This document shows, piece by piece, positions 45,065-54,812 of a stretch of DNA of 64,000 bases. The DNA comes from Candidatus Aminicenantota bacterium (GTDB lineage: Bacteria; Acidobacteriota; Aminicenantia; Aminicenantales; Saccharicenantaceae): the NCBI GenBank assembly GCA_014360015.1, contig JACIYJ010000001.1, positions 310,001 to 374,000 on the forward strand, written 5' to 3'. Position numbers and translations under genes: made by a program. The notes below the pieces were generated by a model. The model saw nothing but the letters and a program-made list of their open reading frames with translations, did not search any database and was not told the origin of the DNA. The stretch's first letter is position 1. Each line of letters opens with the position of its first letter.

Positions 45065-47011
45065 ATGATTGCGGTTGAAGAATTATCCAAGAGCTTTGCC
45101 AAGCAGGTCTTGTTTGAAAAGATCAGCTTTAAGATAAATCAGGGCGAAAGGGTGGGACTGGTTGGTAAAAATGGACATGGCAAATCCACGCTTTTTCGCA
45201 TCATCGCTGGCCTGGAAGAGCCGGACGAAGGTCGGGTTATCATCCCCAAAAATTACCGCATTGGCTATTTAGAACAAGAGCCGAATTTCAAGATGCCCAC
45301 TGTCCTGGAGGAAGCCAGCAGCGACCTTCATGACCACGAAAAAGACCAGCTCTGGCGGGTGGAAAAAGTTCTGGCTGGTCTCGGTTTTTCGCCTGAAGAT
45401 TTTGACAAAAATCCCTATCAGCTCTCCGGTGGTTATCAGGTCAGGCTGAATTTAGCCCGCCTCCTTCTTACTGACTATGATATGCTCCTTCTCGACGAGC
45501 CCAACAATTACCTTGATATCACCTCCATCCGCTGGCTGGAAAAGTTCTTGCTCAGCTGGCGCGGGGAACTTATGCTCATCACTCATGACCGCAGCTTTAT
45601 GGATAAGGTAGCTACCCATATCCTCGGTATTCACCGTCGAAAAGTCCGGAAAATTGAAGGTGACACTGAAAAGTACTACAACCAGTTAGCTTTGGAAGAA
45701 GAAGTTTACGAGAAAACGCGGATCAACGACGAACGAAAGCGAAAGGAGATGGAGGTCTTTATCAACCGTTTCCGGGCCAAAGCCCGCTTGGCCGGTTTAG
45801 TTCAATCCCGCCTCAAATACTTAGAGAAGATGGAAAAGCGGGAAAAACTGGAAAAAATCAAAAATATGGAATTTTCTTTTCTGGAAAAGCCATTTCATCA
45901 TAAATACGCCTTGAGCCTGGATGGTGTCAGCTTTGCCTACACACCAAACAAACCACTTATCCAGGACTTCAGTATTCACATCGGAGCCCGTGATCGGGTA
46001 ATGGTCATCGGACCAAATGGCCGGGGGAAAACCACACTGCTCAAGCTTATGGCCGGTGTCCTCAAACCGCAAGAAGGCGAAATAACTTATCCTAAATCTG
46101 TTTCCATTGGCTACTATGAGCAAAGCTATGCCGAAGAAATGAACAACGAAAACACGGTCCTGGAAGAAATTGCGGCAGCTAACCCCGGGTTAGAGCCGGC
46201 TTGTGTCCGCCAGATTGCTGGCACGCTGATGTTTGAGGGAGATGACGCTCTGAAGCCTATCAAGGTTCTATCGGGCGGCGAAAAAAGCCGGGTTTTGCTG
46301 GGAAAAATCCTGGCCACTCCGGTAAATCTACTGCTCCTTGATGAACCGACCAACCATCTGGACCTGGAATCCTGCGATGCCCTGCTGGCGGCCCTTGATA
46401 ACTTCGATGGCGCGGTGGTTATGGTCACTCACAATGAGATGTTTCTTCAGGCTTTAGCCGAAAGGCTTATAGTCTTTCAGGATGATGAAATCACTGTTTT
46501 TGAAGGAGACTACGAAAGCTTTCTGAAGAAAGTAGGCTGGAATGAAGAAAAGACTGAGAAGACCGAAAAAGAGAAAAGAGAGGTAGAAAACAAACAGGGT
46601 GATGATAGCAAAGAAATTGAAAAAGGCAATAAGGATAAGAACGGAACAAGATCCTCCCCTCCTAAAGAACCTTTTAAGTTCAAACTATCACCCCGCGAGC
46701 TCCGCAAACTCCGCTCGGAAGTCATCATTGAAAAATCCCGAATCCTAAAACCGCTCGAGGAGCGAGTCCTGGAACTGGAAAGCACCATTGAAGAACTTGA
46801 ACAGAAGGTCAACTTGCTGACGCAGGAGATAATTGAAGCTTCTGTTGATGGCCGCGGGCAGGATGTGGTCAGGTTATCCCGGGAACTTGATGCTACAAGA
46901 AAAAACTTGGATTCCCTCTATGAAGAATACACCCAGGTTTATCAGGAATATGAAGAGAAAAGAGAAACCTTCGAAAGACGACTTCAGGAAATAGAGAAGA
47001 TTACGTCCTGA
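45065..47011 (+). CDS. ABC-F family ATPase
   Basis: This 648-residue protein has no membrane helices and two ABC domains. Domain 1: Walker A GKNGHGKST, signature LSGGYQVRLNLARL, Walker B MLLLDEPNNYLD. Domain 2: GPNGRGKTT, LSGGEKSRVLLGK, LLLLDEPTNHLD. A charged linker (about residues 215-270) joins them, and a long coiled coil ends the protein (about 560-645). ABC-F proteins act at the ribosome in translation rescue or antibiotic protection; the C-terminal extension resembles Uup/YheS types. It ends 52 bases before pstS. Confidence 0.93.
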   Translation: MIAVEELSKSFAKQVLFEKISFKINQGERVGLVGKNGHGKSTLFRIIAGLEEPDEGRVIIPKNYRIGYLEQEPNFKMPTVLEEASSDLHDHEKDQLWRVEKVLAGLGFSPEDFDKNPYQLSGGYQVRLNLARLLLTDYDMLLLDEPNNYLDITSIRWLEKFLLSWRGELMLITHDRSFMDKVATHILGIHRRKVRKIEGDTEKYYNQLALEEEVYEKTRINDERKRKEMEVFINRFRAKARLAGLVQSRLKYLEKMEKREKLEKIKNMEFSFLEKPFHHKYALSLDGVSFAYTPNKPLIQDFSIHIGARDRVMVIGPNGRGKTTLLKLMAGVLKPQEGEITYPKSVSIGYYEQSYAEEMNNENTVLEEIAAANPGLEPACVRQIAGTLMFEGDDALKPIKVLSGGEKSRVLLGKILATPVNLLLLDEPTNHLDLESCDALLAALDNFDGAVVMVTHNEMFLQALAERLIVFQDDEITVFEGDYESFLKKVGWNEEKTEKTEKEKREVENKQGDDSKEIEKGNKDKNGTRSSPPKEPFKFKLSPRELRKLRSEVIIEKSRILKPLEERVLELESTIEELEQKVNLLTQEIIEASVDGRGQDVVRLSRELDATRKNLDSLYEEYTQVYQEYEEKRETFERRLQEIEKITS

Positions 47012-47063
47012 CTTTAATTTTTCTCAAAGTTAAGTATAATAAAAAACTAAAAGTAGATTCCCC

Positions 47064-47891
47064 ATGAACAGATTAAAGATAACAAGTGTTGGAGTGTGCT
47101 TGCTTGTAGTTTTTGGCTTTTTTTCCTGCCGACCGAATCACCGCGGGACTGAAATTGTGGTGGCTGGCTCAACCAGCGTTCAGCCCTTTGCTGATAAATG
47201 GGCTGAGCTGTTTATGGAAAAAAGACCAGGGATTGTAGTCAATGTTCAGGGTGGCGGCTCAAGTGCTGGCATTCAGGCAGTCAAAACTGGAGCCGCTCAC
47301 ATTGGCATGTCCTCAAGGGAGTTAAAGGAAGACGAAAAAGACCTTTATGAGATTGAAGTGGCCAAAGACGGACTGGCAATTATTGTTCACCCGAGCAATC
47401 CTCTTGATAATCTGACCATTGACCAGGTCAGGAGTATTTTTTCTGGGGAGATTACCAGCTGGAAAACCCTGAATGGCCGGGATAAAGAGATTACTGTAGT
47501 TGTCCGGGAAGAGGGTTCTGGTACAAGAGGCGCTTTTCAGGAAATGGTCATGGGCAAAACCCGCATTGCCAAAAGGGCCATTGTGGAAGATTCTAATGGT
47601 ACGGTCAGAGAAATAGTTAGCCGCGACCCTAATGCCATCGGCTTTATTTCTCTCGGTCTGGTCAATGAGAAAGTCAAAGCTATTGCTCTTAATGGGGTTT
47701 TTCCCACAGAAGGAGCCATTTTAAAAAAAGAATACCGCTTAGTCAGGCCGTTTCTTTTTTTGACCAAAGAAGAACCCAAGGGGCTGGCCAAGGAGTTCAT
47801 CGATTTTGTCTTGTCAGAGGAAATCCAGACACTGGTGCATAACGAAGGCTTGATTCCCATCAGGAAAGGCTCAGGAGAAACTAATGACTAA
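47064..47891 (+). CDS. pstS: phosphate ABC transporter, periplasmic binding lipoprotein
   Basis: This 275-residue protein has a lipoprotein signal (VCLLVVFGFFSC, Cys near residue 22). IVVAGSTSVQPFADKWAELF, GGGSSAGIQAVKTG, IGMSSRELKEDE and REEGSGTRGAFQE are the phosphate-contact loops of the PstS family. It captures inorganic phosphate for PstCA. A TATAAT lies at 47035-47040, so the operon may have its own promoter; no Pho box was recognised. Its stop overlaps pstC by eight bases. Confidence 0.95.
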   Translation: MNRLKITSVGVCLLVVFGFFSCRPNHRGTEIVVAGSTSVQPFADKWAELFMEKRPGIVVNVQGGGSSAGIQAVKTGAAHIGMSSRELKEDEKDLYEIEVAKDGLAIIVHPSNPLDNLTIDQVRSIFSGEITSWKTLNGRDKEITVVVREEGSGTRGAFQEMVMGKTRIAKRAIVEDSNGTVREIVSRDPNAIGFISLGLVNEKVKAIALNGVFPTEGAILKKEYRLVRPFLFLTKEEPKGLAKEFIDFVLSEEIQTLVHNEGLIPIRKGSGETND

Positions 47892-48744
47892 ACTCGACAA
47901 AAACGACCGCTTAATCAGGATAAGCCTTCTGGTGGTGGCTTTCTCCGCGGTTTCAGTCCTGGCGGTTATTACCATTTTTATCTTCGAGCAAGGGACACCG
48001 ATTATGTTTAAATATGGCCTAAAGAGCTTTTTGTTTGGCCAGGACTGGTATCCTTCGGAGAAAAGCTTTGGTCTTCTGCCAATGATTGTTGGCTCCCTGA
48101 TGGTGACTTTTGGGGCGCTAATCATCGGGGTTCCCTTAGGGCTGGCCAGTGCCATTTTCCTGACTGAGTTTTCTCACCGTCGGCTGACCAGATTTCTCAA
48201 GCCAGTGATTGAGCTTTTAGCTGGAATTCCTTCTGTGGTCTATGGCTTCATAGGTTTGATGTTTTTAGTGCCTTTCATCAGGGAAAATTTTGGCGGGCCC
48301 GGACTTTCGGTGTTGGCAGCTTCCATCATCTTAGGGATAATGATTTTGCCCACGGTCATCAGCATCGCCATAGATTCCATCCGGGCAGTGCCCGATTCTT
48401 ATCGAGAAGGCTCGATAGCACTTGGAGCTACTAAGTGGCAGACGGTCAGGATGGTGGTTTTGCCAGCAGCCAGGTCAGGCATAGTTGCCGGCATCATCCT
48501 GGGAATGGGCAGGGCCATTGGCGAAACAATGGCGGTTATCATGGTTGCTGGTAATGCTGCTGATATTCCCGGCTCTATTTTACAGCCAGTCAGAACTCTA
48601 ACTTCCAACATCGCCCTGGAAATGGGTTATGCCAGCGGTGAGCATCGAGAAGCTCTGTTTGCTACCGGGGTGATCCTTTTTATCATCATCATGATTTTAA
48701 ATACTATAGCCAATCTGACTTCAGCCAGACAGAAGAAGAGGTGA
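47884..48744 (+). CDS. pstC: phosphate ABC transporter permease PstC
   Basis: A 286-residue permease with about six membrane helices. The conserved ELLAGIPSVVYGFIG and the EAA loop REGSIALGATKWQTVRMVVLPAA are typical for PstC. It overlaps pstS and is followed four bases later by pstA. It forms the inner-membrane channel with PstA. Confidence 0.95.
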   Translation: MTKLDKNDRLIRISLLVVAFSAVSVLAVITIFIFEQGTPIMFKYGLKSFLFGQDWYPSEKSFGLLPMIVGSLMVTFGALIIGVPLGLASAIFLTEFSHRRLTRFLKPVIELLAGIPSVVYGFIGLMFLVPFIRENFGGPGLSVLAASIILGIMILPTVISIAIDSIRAVPDSYREGSIALGATKWQTVRMVVLPAARSGIVAGIILGMGRAIGETMAVIMVAGNAADIPGSILQPVRTLTSNIALEMGYASGEHREALFATGVILFIIIMILNTIANLTSARQKKR

Positions 48745-48748
48745 GAAA

Positions 48749-49585
48749 GTGCTTTTAAGTCCGAAGACCGAGCAGAAAATTGTTCAGGCCTTCCTTTATT
48801 TTTTCACTTCTATAGCTGTTCTGGTTTTGCTTTTTATTCTGGTGGTGATTTTGAAAAACGGCCTTCCTCAGCTCAGCCTGGAATTTTTGACCAAAAATCC
48901 AGCTGATATGGGGCGAGAAGGTGGAATCCTTTCGACCATTGTAGCCACCATCTTTCTGACTTTTATTGCTTTATTGGTCGCTACACCGCTGGGTGTGGGC
49001 ACGGCTATTTATCTCACCGAATACACGATCGAGAGCCGCCTCACCAGAATTATCAGATTTGGAGCCGAGTGTTTGGCCGGCATCCCATCCATCATCTTCG
49101 GACTTTTTGGTTTTATCCTCTTCGTCAATAAACTTAAATTCGGCTGGTCAATTCTGAGCGGCGGGTTAACCTTAGCTTTTATGGTTCTGCCGACAATTAT
49201 CAGAACAAGTGAGGAAGCCATTAAGAGTGTACCGCAGGCCTACCGCCTGGTTAGTTTTTCCTTGGGTAGTACCCGCTGGCAGGCCATTACCAGGGTGGTC
49301 CTGCCTTCAGCTGTTCCCGGAATTGTCACCGGCATAATCCTGAGTATCGGCCGGAGCATCGGCGAAACTGCGGCTGTAATATTTACAGCCGGAAGCGCCC
49401 TGAGGATGCCATCGTCGCTTTTTTCTTCTTCCAGAACCATGGCTGTGCATTTTTACATCCTGGCTAAGGAAGGCGTTTCCATGCCCAAGGCTTATGGCAC
49501 AGCGGCAGTTCTGGTGATAGCTATTTTAATCATTAATATCATGACCTATTATCTTATGGAAAAGTACATCAAGCGAAAATCATGA
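48749..49585 (+). CDS. pstA: phosphate ABC transporter permease PstA
   Basis: A 278-residue permease with about six helices. It has AGIPSIIFGLFGFILFV and the EAA loop VPQAYRLVSFSLGSTRWQAI. The start is GTG at 48749 preceded by GAGGTGAG. Its stop overlaps the start of the first pstB by four bases (ATGA). Confidence 0.95.
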   Translation: MLLSPKTEQKIVQAFLYFFTSIAVLVLLFILVVILKNGLPQLSLEFLTKNPADMGREGGILSTIVATIFLTFIALLVATPLGVGTAIYLTEYTIESRLTRIIRFGAECLAGIPSIIFGLFGFILFVNKLKFGWSILSGGLTLAFMVLPTIIRTSEEAIKSVPQAYRLVSFSLGSTRWQAITRVVLPSAVPGIVTGIILSIGRSIGETAAVIFTAGSALRMPSSLFSSSRTMAVHFYILAKEGVSMPKAYGTAAVLVIAILIINIMTYYLMEKYIKRKS

Positions 49586-50340
49586 AAGAGATAGCTATCC
49601 AGGTTAGAAATTTCAGTCATTACTACGGCTCTCATCAAAGCCTGAAAAATCTGAATTTTGATGTCTACCGCCATGAGATTCTGGGAATAATCGGACCGGC
49701 TAAGAGTGGCAAATCAACTTTTCTGGCTTGTTTGAACCGTCTTAATGATCTCCTTCCGGGTTCAAGAGTTGAAGGCCAGATTCTGGTGGATGGTCAGGAC
49801 ATCTATGGACCTGAGGTGGATGTGGTGGCCTTGAGGAGAAAAATCGGGATGGTCTTTGCCACACCAGTGCCCCTGCCGATGTCCATCTACGAGAATGTGG
49901 TCTATGGAGTGAGGCTTCTGGGGAAAAATAATCGGAAAGAGCTTGATCAGATAGTCGAAGATTCCTTAGAAAAGGCTGGATTGTGGAATGAAGTTAAAGA
50001 TCGGCTTCAGACCAGCGCCCTGAAGTTATCGGGCGGTCAGCAACAACGCCTGTGTATTGCCAGAATCCTGGCTCTTAAACCCGAGTATATTCTCTTAGAT
50101 GAACCAACTTCTGGTCTGGACCCGATTTCTACTATGAAGATTGAAGATTCGCTGCGGATGCTGAAAAAAGATTACACCATCATTCTGGTTACCAACAACA
50201 CCAAGCAGGCCGCCCGGGTGGCTGACCGCACTGCCTTTTTCCTGATGGGCGAACTGGTGGAGATTGATGACACTCGGGTGATCTTCACCAGACCCTCTGA
50301 TAAGCGGACAGAGGGATATCTTGAGGGAAAGTTTGGATGA
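49582..50340 (+). CDS. pstB1: phosphate ABC transporter ATPase, first copy, with altered Q- and H-loops
   Basis: This 252-residue protein is clearly PstB: Walker A GPAKSGKST, signature [13 protein letters not shown], Walker B ILLDEPTSGLDP. Two residues that nearly all ABC ATPases keep are changed. The Q-loop Gln is Ala in GMVFATPVPLPMS (normally VFQ-P-P-PMS), and the H-loop His is Asn in ILVTNNTKQAAR (normally [10 protein letters not shown]). The codons are unambiguous. The protein should bind ATP but hydrolyse poorly at its own Walker site. The start overlaps pstA by four bases, so it is made with the permeases. See the finding on the paired copies. Confidence 0.93.
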   Translation: MKEIAIQVRNFSHYYGSHQSLKNLNFDVYRHEILGIIGPAKSGKSTFLACLNRLNDLLPGSRVEGQILVDGQDIYGPEVDVVALRRKIGMVFATPVPLPMSIYENVVYGVRLLGKNNRKELDQIVEDSLEKAGLWNEVKDRLQTSALKLSGGQQQRLCIARILALKPEYILLDEPTSGLDPISTMKIEDSLRMLKKDYTIILVTNNTKQAARVADRTAFFLMGELVEIDDTRVIFTRPSDKRTEGYLEGKFG

Positions 50341-50484
50341 GCCAGGCGGACATAATGTCAGCCTCAAGAAGTAAAAATTTAACCAGAGCATGAGGCGATC
50401 GCTAAGGAAATTAATATTGCTAAAGAATATGGATGTTAAAATAGCTAAGTTGATAAGGATATTGGAGATTAAATCGAGGAAATT

Positions 50485-51246
50485 ATGACCACCAGAAATA
50501 TTATCGAAGTTAAAAATCTATCAGTTTTTTATGGAAGTTTTCAGGCTTTAAAAGATATCAATATCAATATTCAAGCCAACAGAATCACCGCTCTCATCGG
50601 ACCTTCCGGCTGTGGCAAATCGACTTTTCTGCGGACACTCAACCGGATGAATGATTTAATCGAAGGGACCAGGACAGTAGGCCAGGTTTTGTTCGACGGC
50701 CAGAATATCTTTAGTCCTGATACTGACCTTCTTGAGTTAAGGAGGAGAGTAGGGATGGTTTTTCAGCGACCAAACCCATTCCCGCTAAGTATTGCCGAGA
50801 ATATCACCTATGGCTTGCGGGTACACGGCCATAAAAACAAACTTTTCCTGGAAGAAAAGCTTTATAAAAGTCTGCAGGCGGTAAATCTCTGGGATGAGCT
50901 AAAAGACAGACTGACCGACAACGCTTTGAGCCTGACCGGAGAGCAACAACAAAGGCTGTGCATTGCCCGGCTGCTGGCCGTTGAACCGGAAGTGGTGCTG
51001 ATGGATGAACCTTGTTCGGCTCTTGACCCGGTGGCCACAGCCAGAATTGAAGATTTGATGTATGAGCTTAAAAAAAATTATACTATAATCATCGTTACCC
51101 ATAATATGCAGCAGGCTGCCCGCGTCTCAGATTTTACTGGCTATTTTTTGCTGGGTGAGCTGGTGGAATTTGGAGAGACCAACCAGATTTTTACCAGTCC
51201 GAAAGACCCAAGGACTGAAGATTATATCACCGGCCGCTTCGGTTAA
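50485..51246 (+). CDS. pstB2: phosphate ABC transporter ATPase, second copy, with degenerate signature
   Basis: This 253-residue PstB has an intact Walker [11 protein letters not shown]-loop [11 protein letters not shown], Walker [14 protein letters not shown] and H-loop [11 protein letters not shown]. The ABC signature reads [13 protein letters not shown] in place of LSGGQQQRL, with Ser to Thr and Gly to Glu. The signature contacts the ATP bound by the other subunit, so this change affects the partner's site. The gene lies 144 bases after pstB1; that gap holds no gene and no terminator that I can see. Confidence 0.93.
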   Translation: MTTRNIIEVKNLSVFYGSFQALKDININIQANRITALIGPSGCGKSTFLRTLNRMNDLIEGTRTVGQVLFDGQNIFSPDTDLLELRRRVGMVFQRPNPFPLSIAENITYGLRVHGHKNKLFLEEKLYKSLQAVNLWDELKDRLTDNALSLTGEQQQRLCIARLLAVEPEVVLMDEPCSALDPVATARIEDLMYELKKNYTIIIVTHNMQQAARVSDFTGYFLLGELVEFGETNQIFTSPKDPRTEDYITGRFG

Positions 51247-51283
51247 GCTAAGCTGACCAGGGCCGCTGGAAAAGGAGGCTGTT

Positions 51284-51952
51284 ATGACCAGATATTTTGA
51301 TGAAGAATTGCTGGAGCTTAACAAAAAAATTCTGGAAATGAGTGCGAAGGTGGAAGCTGCTATCGGCAATTCAATCAAAGCACTTAGAGAATTAAGTCGG
51401 GAAAAAGCTGAAGCTGTGATTAAAGAAGATGACCGGATTGATCGGATGGAACTGGAAATAGAAGAAAAATGTCTGAATTTGATTGCTCTATATCAGCCGG
51501 CAGCAGCTGATTTACGATTTATCGTCATGTCGATGAAAATTACTACTGACCTGGAAAGAATTGCTGATTTAGCGGTTGATATCAGCCAACGGGTGCTGGA
51601 GATAGCCGACCAGCCGTTGTTGAAGCCGCTGATTGACATCCCCAAGCTGGCTACTCTGGCTCAGGGGATGGTCAAGGATGCTATCAATTCTTTTGTCAAC
51701 AAAGATCCGGAGCTGGCCAGGTCAGTCATCTTGAGAGACAGCGAAGCGGATGAGCTGAGGAATCTGGTTCAATCTGAGTTGATTAATGATTATATGCGCA
51801 AGGACCCTGAGTCAGCCCCCAGAGCCGTGGCTCTGTTGCTGGTGGCCCGGCATCTGGAAAGAATCTGCGACCACGCCACCAACATCTCTGAGGACGTTAT
51901 TTATATGGTCAAGGCAGAAGTGGTTAAACATCATCCAGAAAGTTTGAAATAA
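51284..51952 (+). CDS. phoU: phosphate transport regulator PhoU
   Basis: This 222-residue all-helical protein has two PhoU repeats, each with an E-x-x-x-D metal-cluster pattern (IKEDDRIDRMELEIEEKC; SVILRDSEADELRNLVQ) and the conserved RFIVMSMKITTDLERIADLA and RHLERICDHATNISED. It couples the Pst transporter to phosphate signalling. An AGGAGG precedes the start. No PhoR/PhoB pair is in the window. Confidence 0.95.
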   Translation: MTRYFDEELLELNKKILEMSAKVEAAIGNSIKALRELSREKAEAVIKEDDRIDRMELEIEEKCLNLIALYQPAAADLRFIVMSMKITTDLERIADLAVDISQRVLEIADQPLLKPLIDIPKLATLAQGMVKDAINSFVNKDPELARSVILRDSEADELRNLVQSELINDYMRKDPESAPRAVALLLVARHLERICDHATNISEDVIYMVKAEVVKHHPESLK

Positions 51953-51963
51953 CACTTAAAAAC

Positions 51964-52950
51964 TCATTTCCAGCGAAAGGGATTTTTCCGGCGAAAATCG
52001 GGGATAAGATGCTCTTCAGTCAAAAACGGTTCTGGCTGGAGGAAAAGATTTTCAAAACCCAGTTCTAAGGCCCGATTCATGACTTTTCGGTATTCTTCCC
52101 GGGTTATTTCCCGCTGGAGCTCGACAGGAGCTTTGAAGCACGGGTGATACTGGCTCATCAGGCTGAGGCCGACTGAAGTGGAAAGATTCTCAGCAATCCA
52201 TTCCAGGACTTTGATTGAGTCTTCTGGGGAGCCAGGAAGAACCAGGTGCCGGATGATTAAACCCTTATGGGCTATTTCATTTTCATCCAGGACCAGGTCT
52301 GGCTGCTGGCAGTACATTTCCTGGATGGCCAAGCGAGCGTGTTCAAAATAGTCAGGTGCTGCTGAATATTTCCTGGACAGCTCTGAAGAGAAATATTTTA
52401 AGTCAGGCAGATAGATGTCGATTATTCCCCGGAGCTGTTCGATCACTTCGAGCGAATCATAGCCGTTGGAGTTGTAGACAAGGGGAATATGCAGGCCTTT
52501 CTGATAGGCGATTTTCAAGGCTCGAAGAATAGGCAGAATGACGTGAGTTGGGGAAACGAAGTTGATGTTCAGAGCACCACGCCTCTGAAGGTCAAGCATC
52601 ATCTTAGCCAACTCTTCATCCGTTACCAGCTCACCTTCGTTCAGCCAGCTTATCTGATAATTCTGGCAGAAGAGGCATTTGAGATTGCAGCCGGAAAAGA
52701 AAATCGTTCCTGAACCCGGGGCTCGTCCTGGACCTCCCCGGCCGCTGAGGACCGGCTCTTCACCGAAATGGAGGAGCCCGGTTGAAACCCGGGCCTGGCT
52801 GCTCGTCTGACAGACGCCAGTCTGGCCTTTTGTCCGGTCAACCCGGCAGTTGCGCGGACAGAGTGTGCAGCTGGCTTCAAAGGGAGAAAGATAGGCCAGA
52901 GCCCGGTCAATCGCCTCCAGTTTTCTTCTGGTGACAAATTCCTGATTCAT
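51964..52950 (-). CDS. radical SAM protein, PflA-like (PflX/AmmeMemoRadiSam type)
   Basis: This protein of about 328 residues has an N-terminal Cys-rich segment CTLCPRNCRVDRTKGQTGVC, then FFSGCNLKCLFCQNYQIS with the CxxxCxxC cluster motif. This matches the PflX-like family of uncertain substrate, related to glycyl radical activases. No glycyl radical enzyme is adjacent. The ATG at 52950 is used rather than the TTG at 52959; a TATAAT (52964-52959 on this strand) lies only eight bases upstream, so the message may be nearly leaderless. It converges on phoU. Confidence 0.85.
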   Translation of the reverse strand: MNQEFVTRRKLEAIDRALAYLSPFEASCTLCPRNCRVDRTKGQTGVCQTSSQARVSTGLLHFGEEPVLSGRGGPGRAPGSGTIFFSGCNLKCLFCQNYQISWLNEGELVTDEELAKMMLDLQRRGALNINFVSPTHVILPILRALKIAYQKGLHIPLVYNSNGYDSLEVIEQLRGIIDIYLPDLKYFSSELSRKYSAAPDYFEHARLAIQEMYCQQPDLVLDENEIAHKGLIIRHLVLPGSPEDSIKVLEWIAENLSTSVGLSLMSQYHPCFKAPVELQREITREEYRKVMNRALELGFENLFLQPEPFLTEEHLIPDFRRKNPFRWK

Positions 52951-53078
52951 CAGAAACAATTATAGCAGAGATTTTAAGGCTATGTCTTGAAACAAAGGCT
53001 TGCCAGAAAGGGTCAAAAAAGTGTATAGTTAGGCTTCAACGATTGGCGATTTCCCTCAGGCTGGGATAGAAGCATTAA

Positions 53079-53735
53079 ATGAGATTTCTGATAAAACTTT
53101 TTGACATCGCAGTTCACCTTGACCGTTATCTCGGCGATATCATCAACCAGTTTGGAATCTGGACCTATCTGATTCTTTTTGCCGTGATTTTTTCCGAAAC
53201 TGGATTTGTGGTTACGCCGTTTTTCCCTGGTGATTCGCTGCTGTTTGCTGCTGGGGCAGTAGCTGCACTCGGTGGACTCAATGTTTTCTGGCTGTTTTTG
53301 CTTCTCAGCCTGGCCGCTTTCCTTGGTAATACCACCAATTACTGGATTGGATATAAAGTTGGACCTAGCGTTTTTAAAAAAGAAAACAGTCGGTTTTTTA
53401 AGAAAGAGTATCTGGACAAGACTCACAATTTTTACGAAAAACATGGCGGGAAAACCATCATCATCGCCCGTTTTCTGCCCATCATCCGGACGTTTGCTCC
53501 TTTTGTGGCTGGGATTGGTCGGATGACCTATTTGAAATTTACGATTTACAGTTTGATCGGCAGCGTGTTATGGGTGGGGTTATTTCTCTTTGGTGGCTAT
53601 TATTTTGGCAATCTGCCAGTGGTCAAGAGAAATTTTTCTCTGGTAATTGTAGCCATTATCTTTGTTTCCCTTCTGCCGGCGATGATTGGGTTTATAAGAA
53701 GCAGAAACCAGAGAATGAAAATAAACCAGAAATAA
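53079..53735 (+). CDS. DedA-family membrane protein
   Basis: This 218-residue protein has about four to five helices and the family motif FSETGFVVTPFFPGDSLLFAAG, then HGGKTIIIARFLPIIRTFAPFVAGI. DedA/VTT proteins help flip or recycle phospholipids such as undecaprenyl phosphate or PE. It is a stand-alone gene. The 215 bases after it are AT-rich and empty. Confidence 0.94.
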   Translation: MRFLIKLFDIAVHLDRYLGDIINQFGIWTYLILFAVIFSETGFVVTPFFPGDSLLFAAGAVAALGGLNVFWLFLLLSLAAFLGNTTNYWIGYKVGPSVFKKENSRFFKKEYLDKTHNFYEKHGGKTIIIARFLPIIRTFAPFVAGIGRMTYLKFTIYSLIGSVLWVGLFLFGGYYFGNLPVVKRNFSLVIVAIIFVSLLPAMIGFIRSRNQRMKINQK

Positions 53736-53951
53736 TTGGCTTATCTAACAGAAACTGGCTCTAAGGTTTTATCAGAGGTCCTGAGTTTTCAAATTAATCT
53801 GGAGTTGGAGTTTTGAGCGTTTAACCATCAGCTTGCCTTATTGCTCATGATTATTCTTTTTTGATTTATCGTTTCTAATTTATTCTTATCTTCGCCGCGA
53901 GTTTTAATTTAAATTTTTTTCTTGCTTTTTAATCTAAAAAAGATCAGATAC

Positions 53952-54812
53952 TCAGTGCTTTTTGCTCTCCGAGTCCTGATTGAGCTCAGCGAGCTGGCTT
54001 GCCTTATTGAAATACTTTGCCAGTCCGGAAAGCAATTGGCTACTGGCCAGCTGGTGTGCAGTCCTATCTATTTGAAGGGGGGTGATGGATACCCAGCCGC
54101 GGTCCACCACCTGGACATCGGAATTTTTCGGACCGATAGCTTTGGGGTTGCCCACACCAATCCAGAAATAGGTTTTGCCTCTCGGATCTTTCTTTTTGAT
54201 GAGCTCTGGGCTGTATCTTTTCTCGCCGAGGCGGGTAATTGTTATTCCTTTTATAGGAAATGGCGGAATGTTGACATTCAGGTAAGTTTTTGGCGGAAGC
54301 TTTTTTTTCAGAAGGATTTCAAGCAGTAATCTGACCAGGCGGGCAGCTTTTTCAAAATCATACTGCTTTCCGTTACGACTGATCAAAGAAACGGCTATCG
54401 ACGGAATCCCCATAAAAGTTCCCTGAAGGGCTGCGGCCACGGTGCCAGAGTAGGAGACGTCCTGGCAGCCGAGGTTAGCCCCAAGGTTCATTCCGGAAAT
54501 CAAGAAATCAGGTTTCCGCGGCAAAACATATCTCATAGCAATGTAAACGCAGTCGGCTGGAGTGCCGTCAACAGCATAGACATTTTTGCCAACTTTTTCC
54601 GCTCGAAGCGGTCGGCGCAGGGTCAGAGCTAAGGAAATGGAGCTTTTCTCCCGGTCCGGAGCCACTATGTAAACTTGCCCGAGCTGACTCAGCTCTTCTG
54701 ACAGAACAGTGATTCCGGGGGAAAAATAACCGTCATCGTTAGTCAGAAGAAAGAGAAATTCTTTTTTATTTTTATCAGTTCTCATTTGAGACTTTGACCT
54801 CTGGTTCTTCAT
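53952..54812 (-). CDS. surE: 5'/3'-nucleotidase SurE
   Basis: This 286-residue protein has the metal-binding LLTNDDGYFSPGI (Asp26-Asp27) and SGMNLGANLGCQDVSYSGTV, followed by GTFMGIPSIAVSL. It dephosphorylates nucleoside monophosphates and is often involved in stress survival. The start could be ATG at 54812 or at 54785. There is no signal peptide. It lies alone, convergent with the region after dedA. Confidence 0.95.
   Translation of the reverse strand: MKNQRSKSQMRTDKNKKEFLFLLTNDDGYFSPGITVLSEELSQLGQVYIVAPDREKSSISLALTLRRPLRAEKVGKNVYAVDGTPADCVYIAMRYVLPRKPDFLISGMNLGANLGCQDVSYSGTVAAALQGTFMGIPSIAVSLISRNGKQYDFEKAARLVRLLLEILLKKKLPPKTYLNVNIPPFPIKGITITRLGEKRYSPELIKKKDPRGKTYFWIGVGNPKAIGPKNSDVQVVDRGWVSITPLQIDRTAHQLASSQLLSGLAKYFNKASQLAELNQDSESKKH

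Noticed and set aside
50341-50484. Gap between the two pstB genes as a terminator or extra small gene
   Set aside because: No hairpin with a T run and no frame with a ribosome-binding site was found. Separate promoters cannot be excluded.
53922-54329. 135-residue plus-strand frame
   Set aside because: It is antisense to surE and has no family features.
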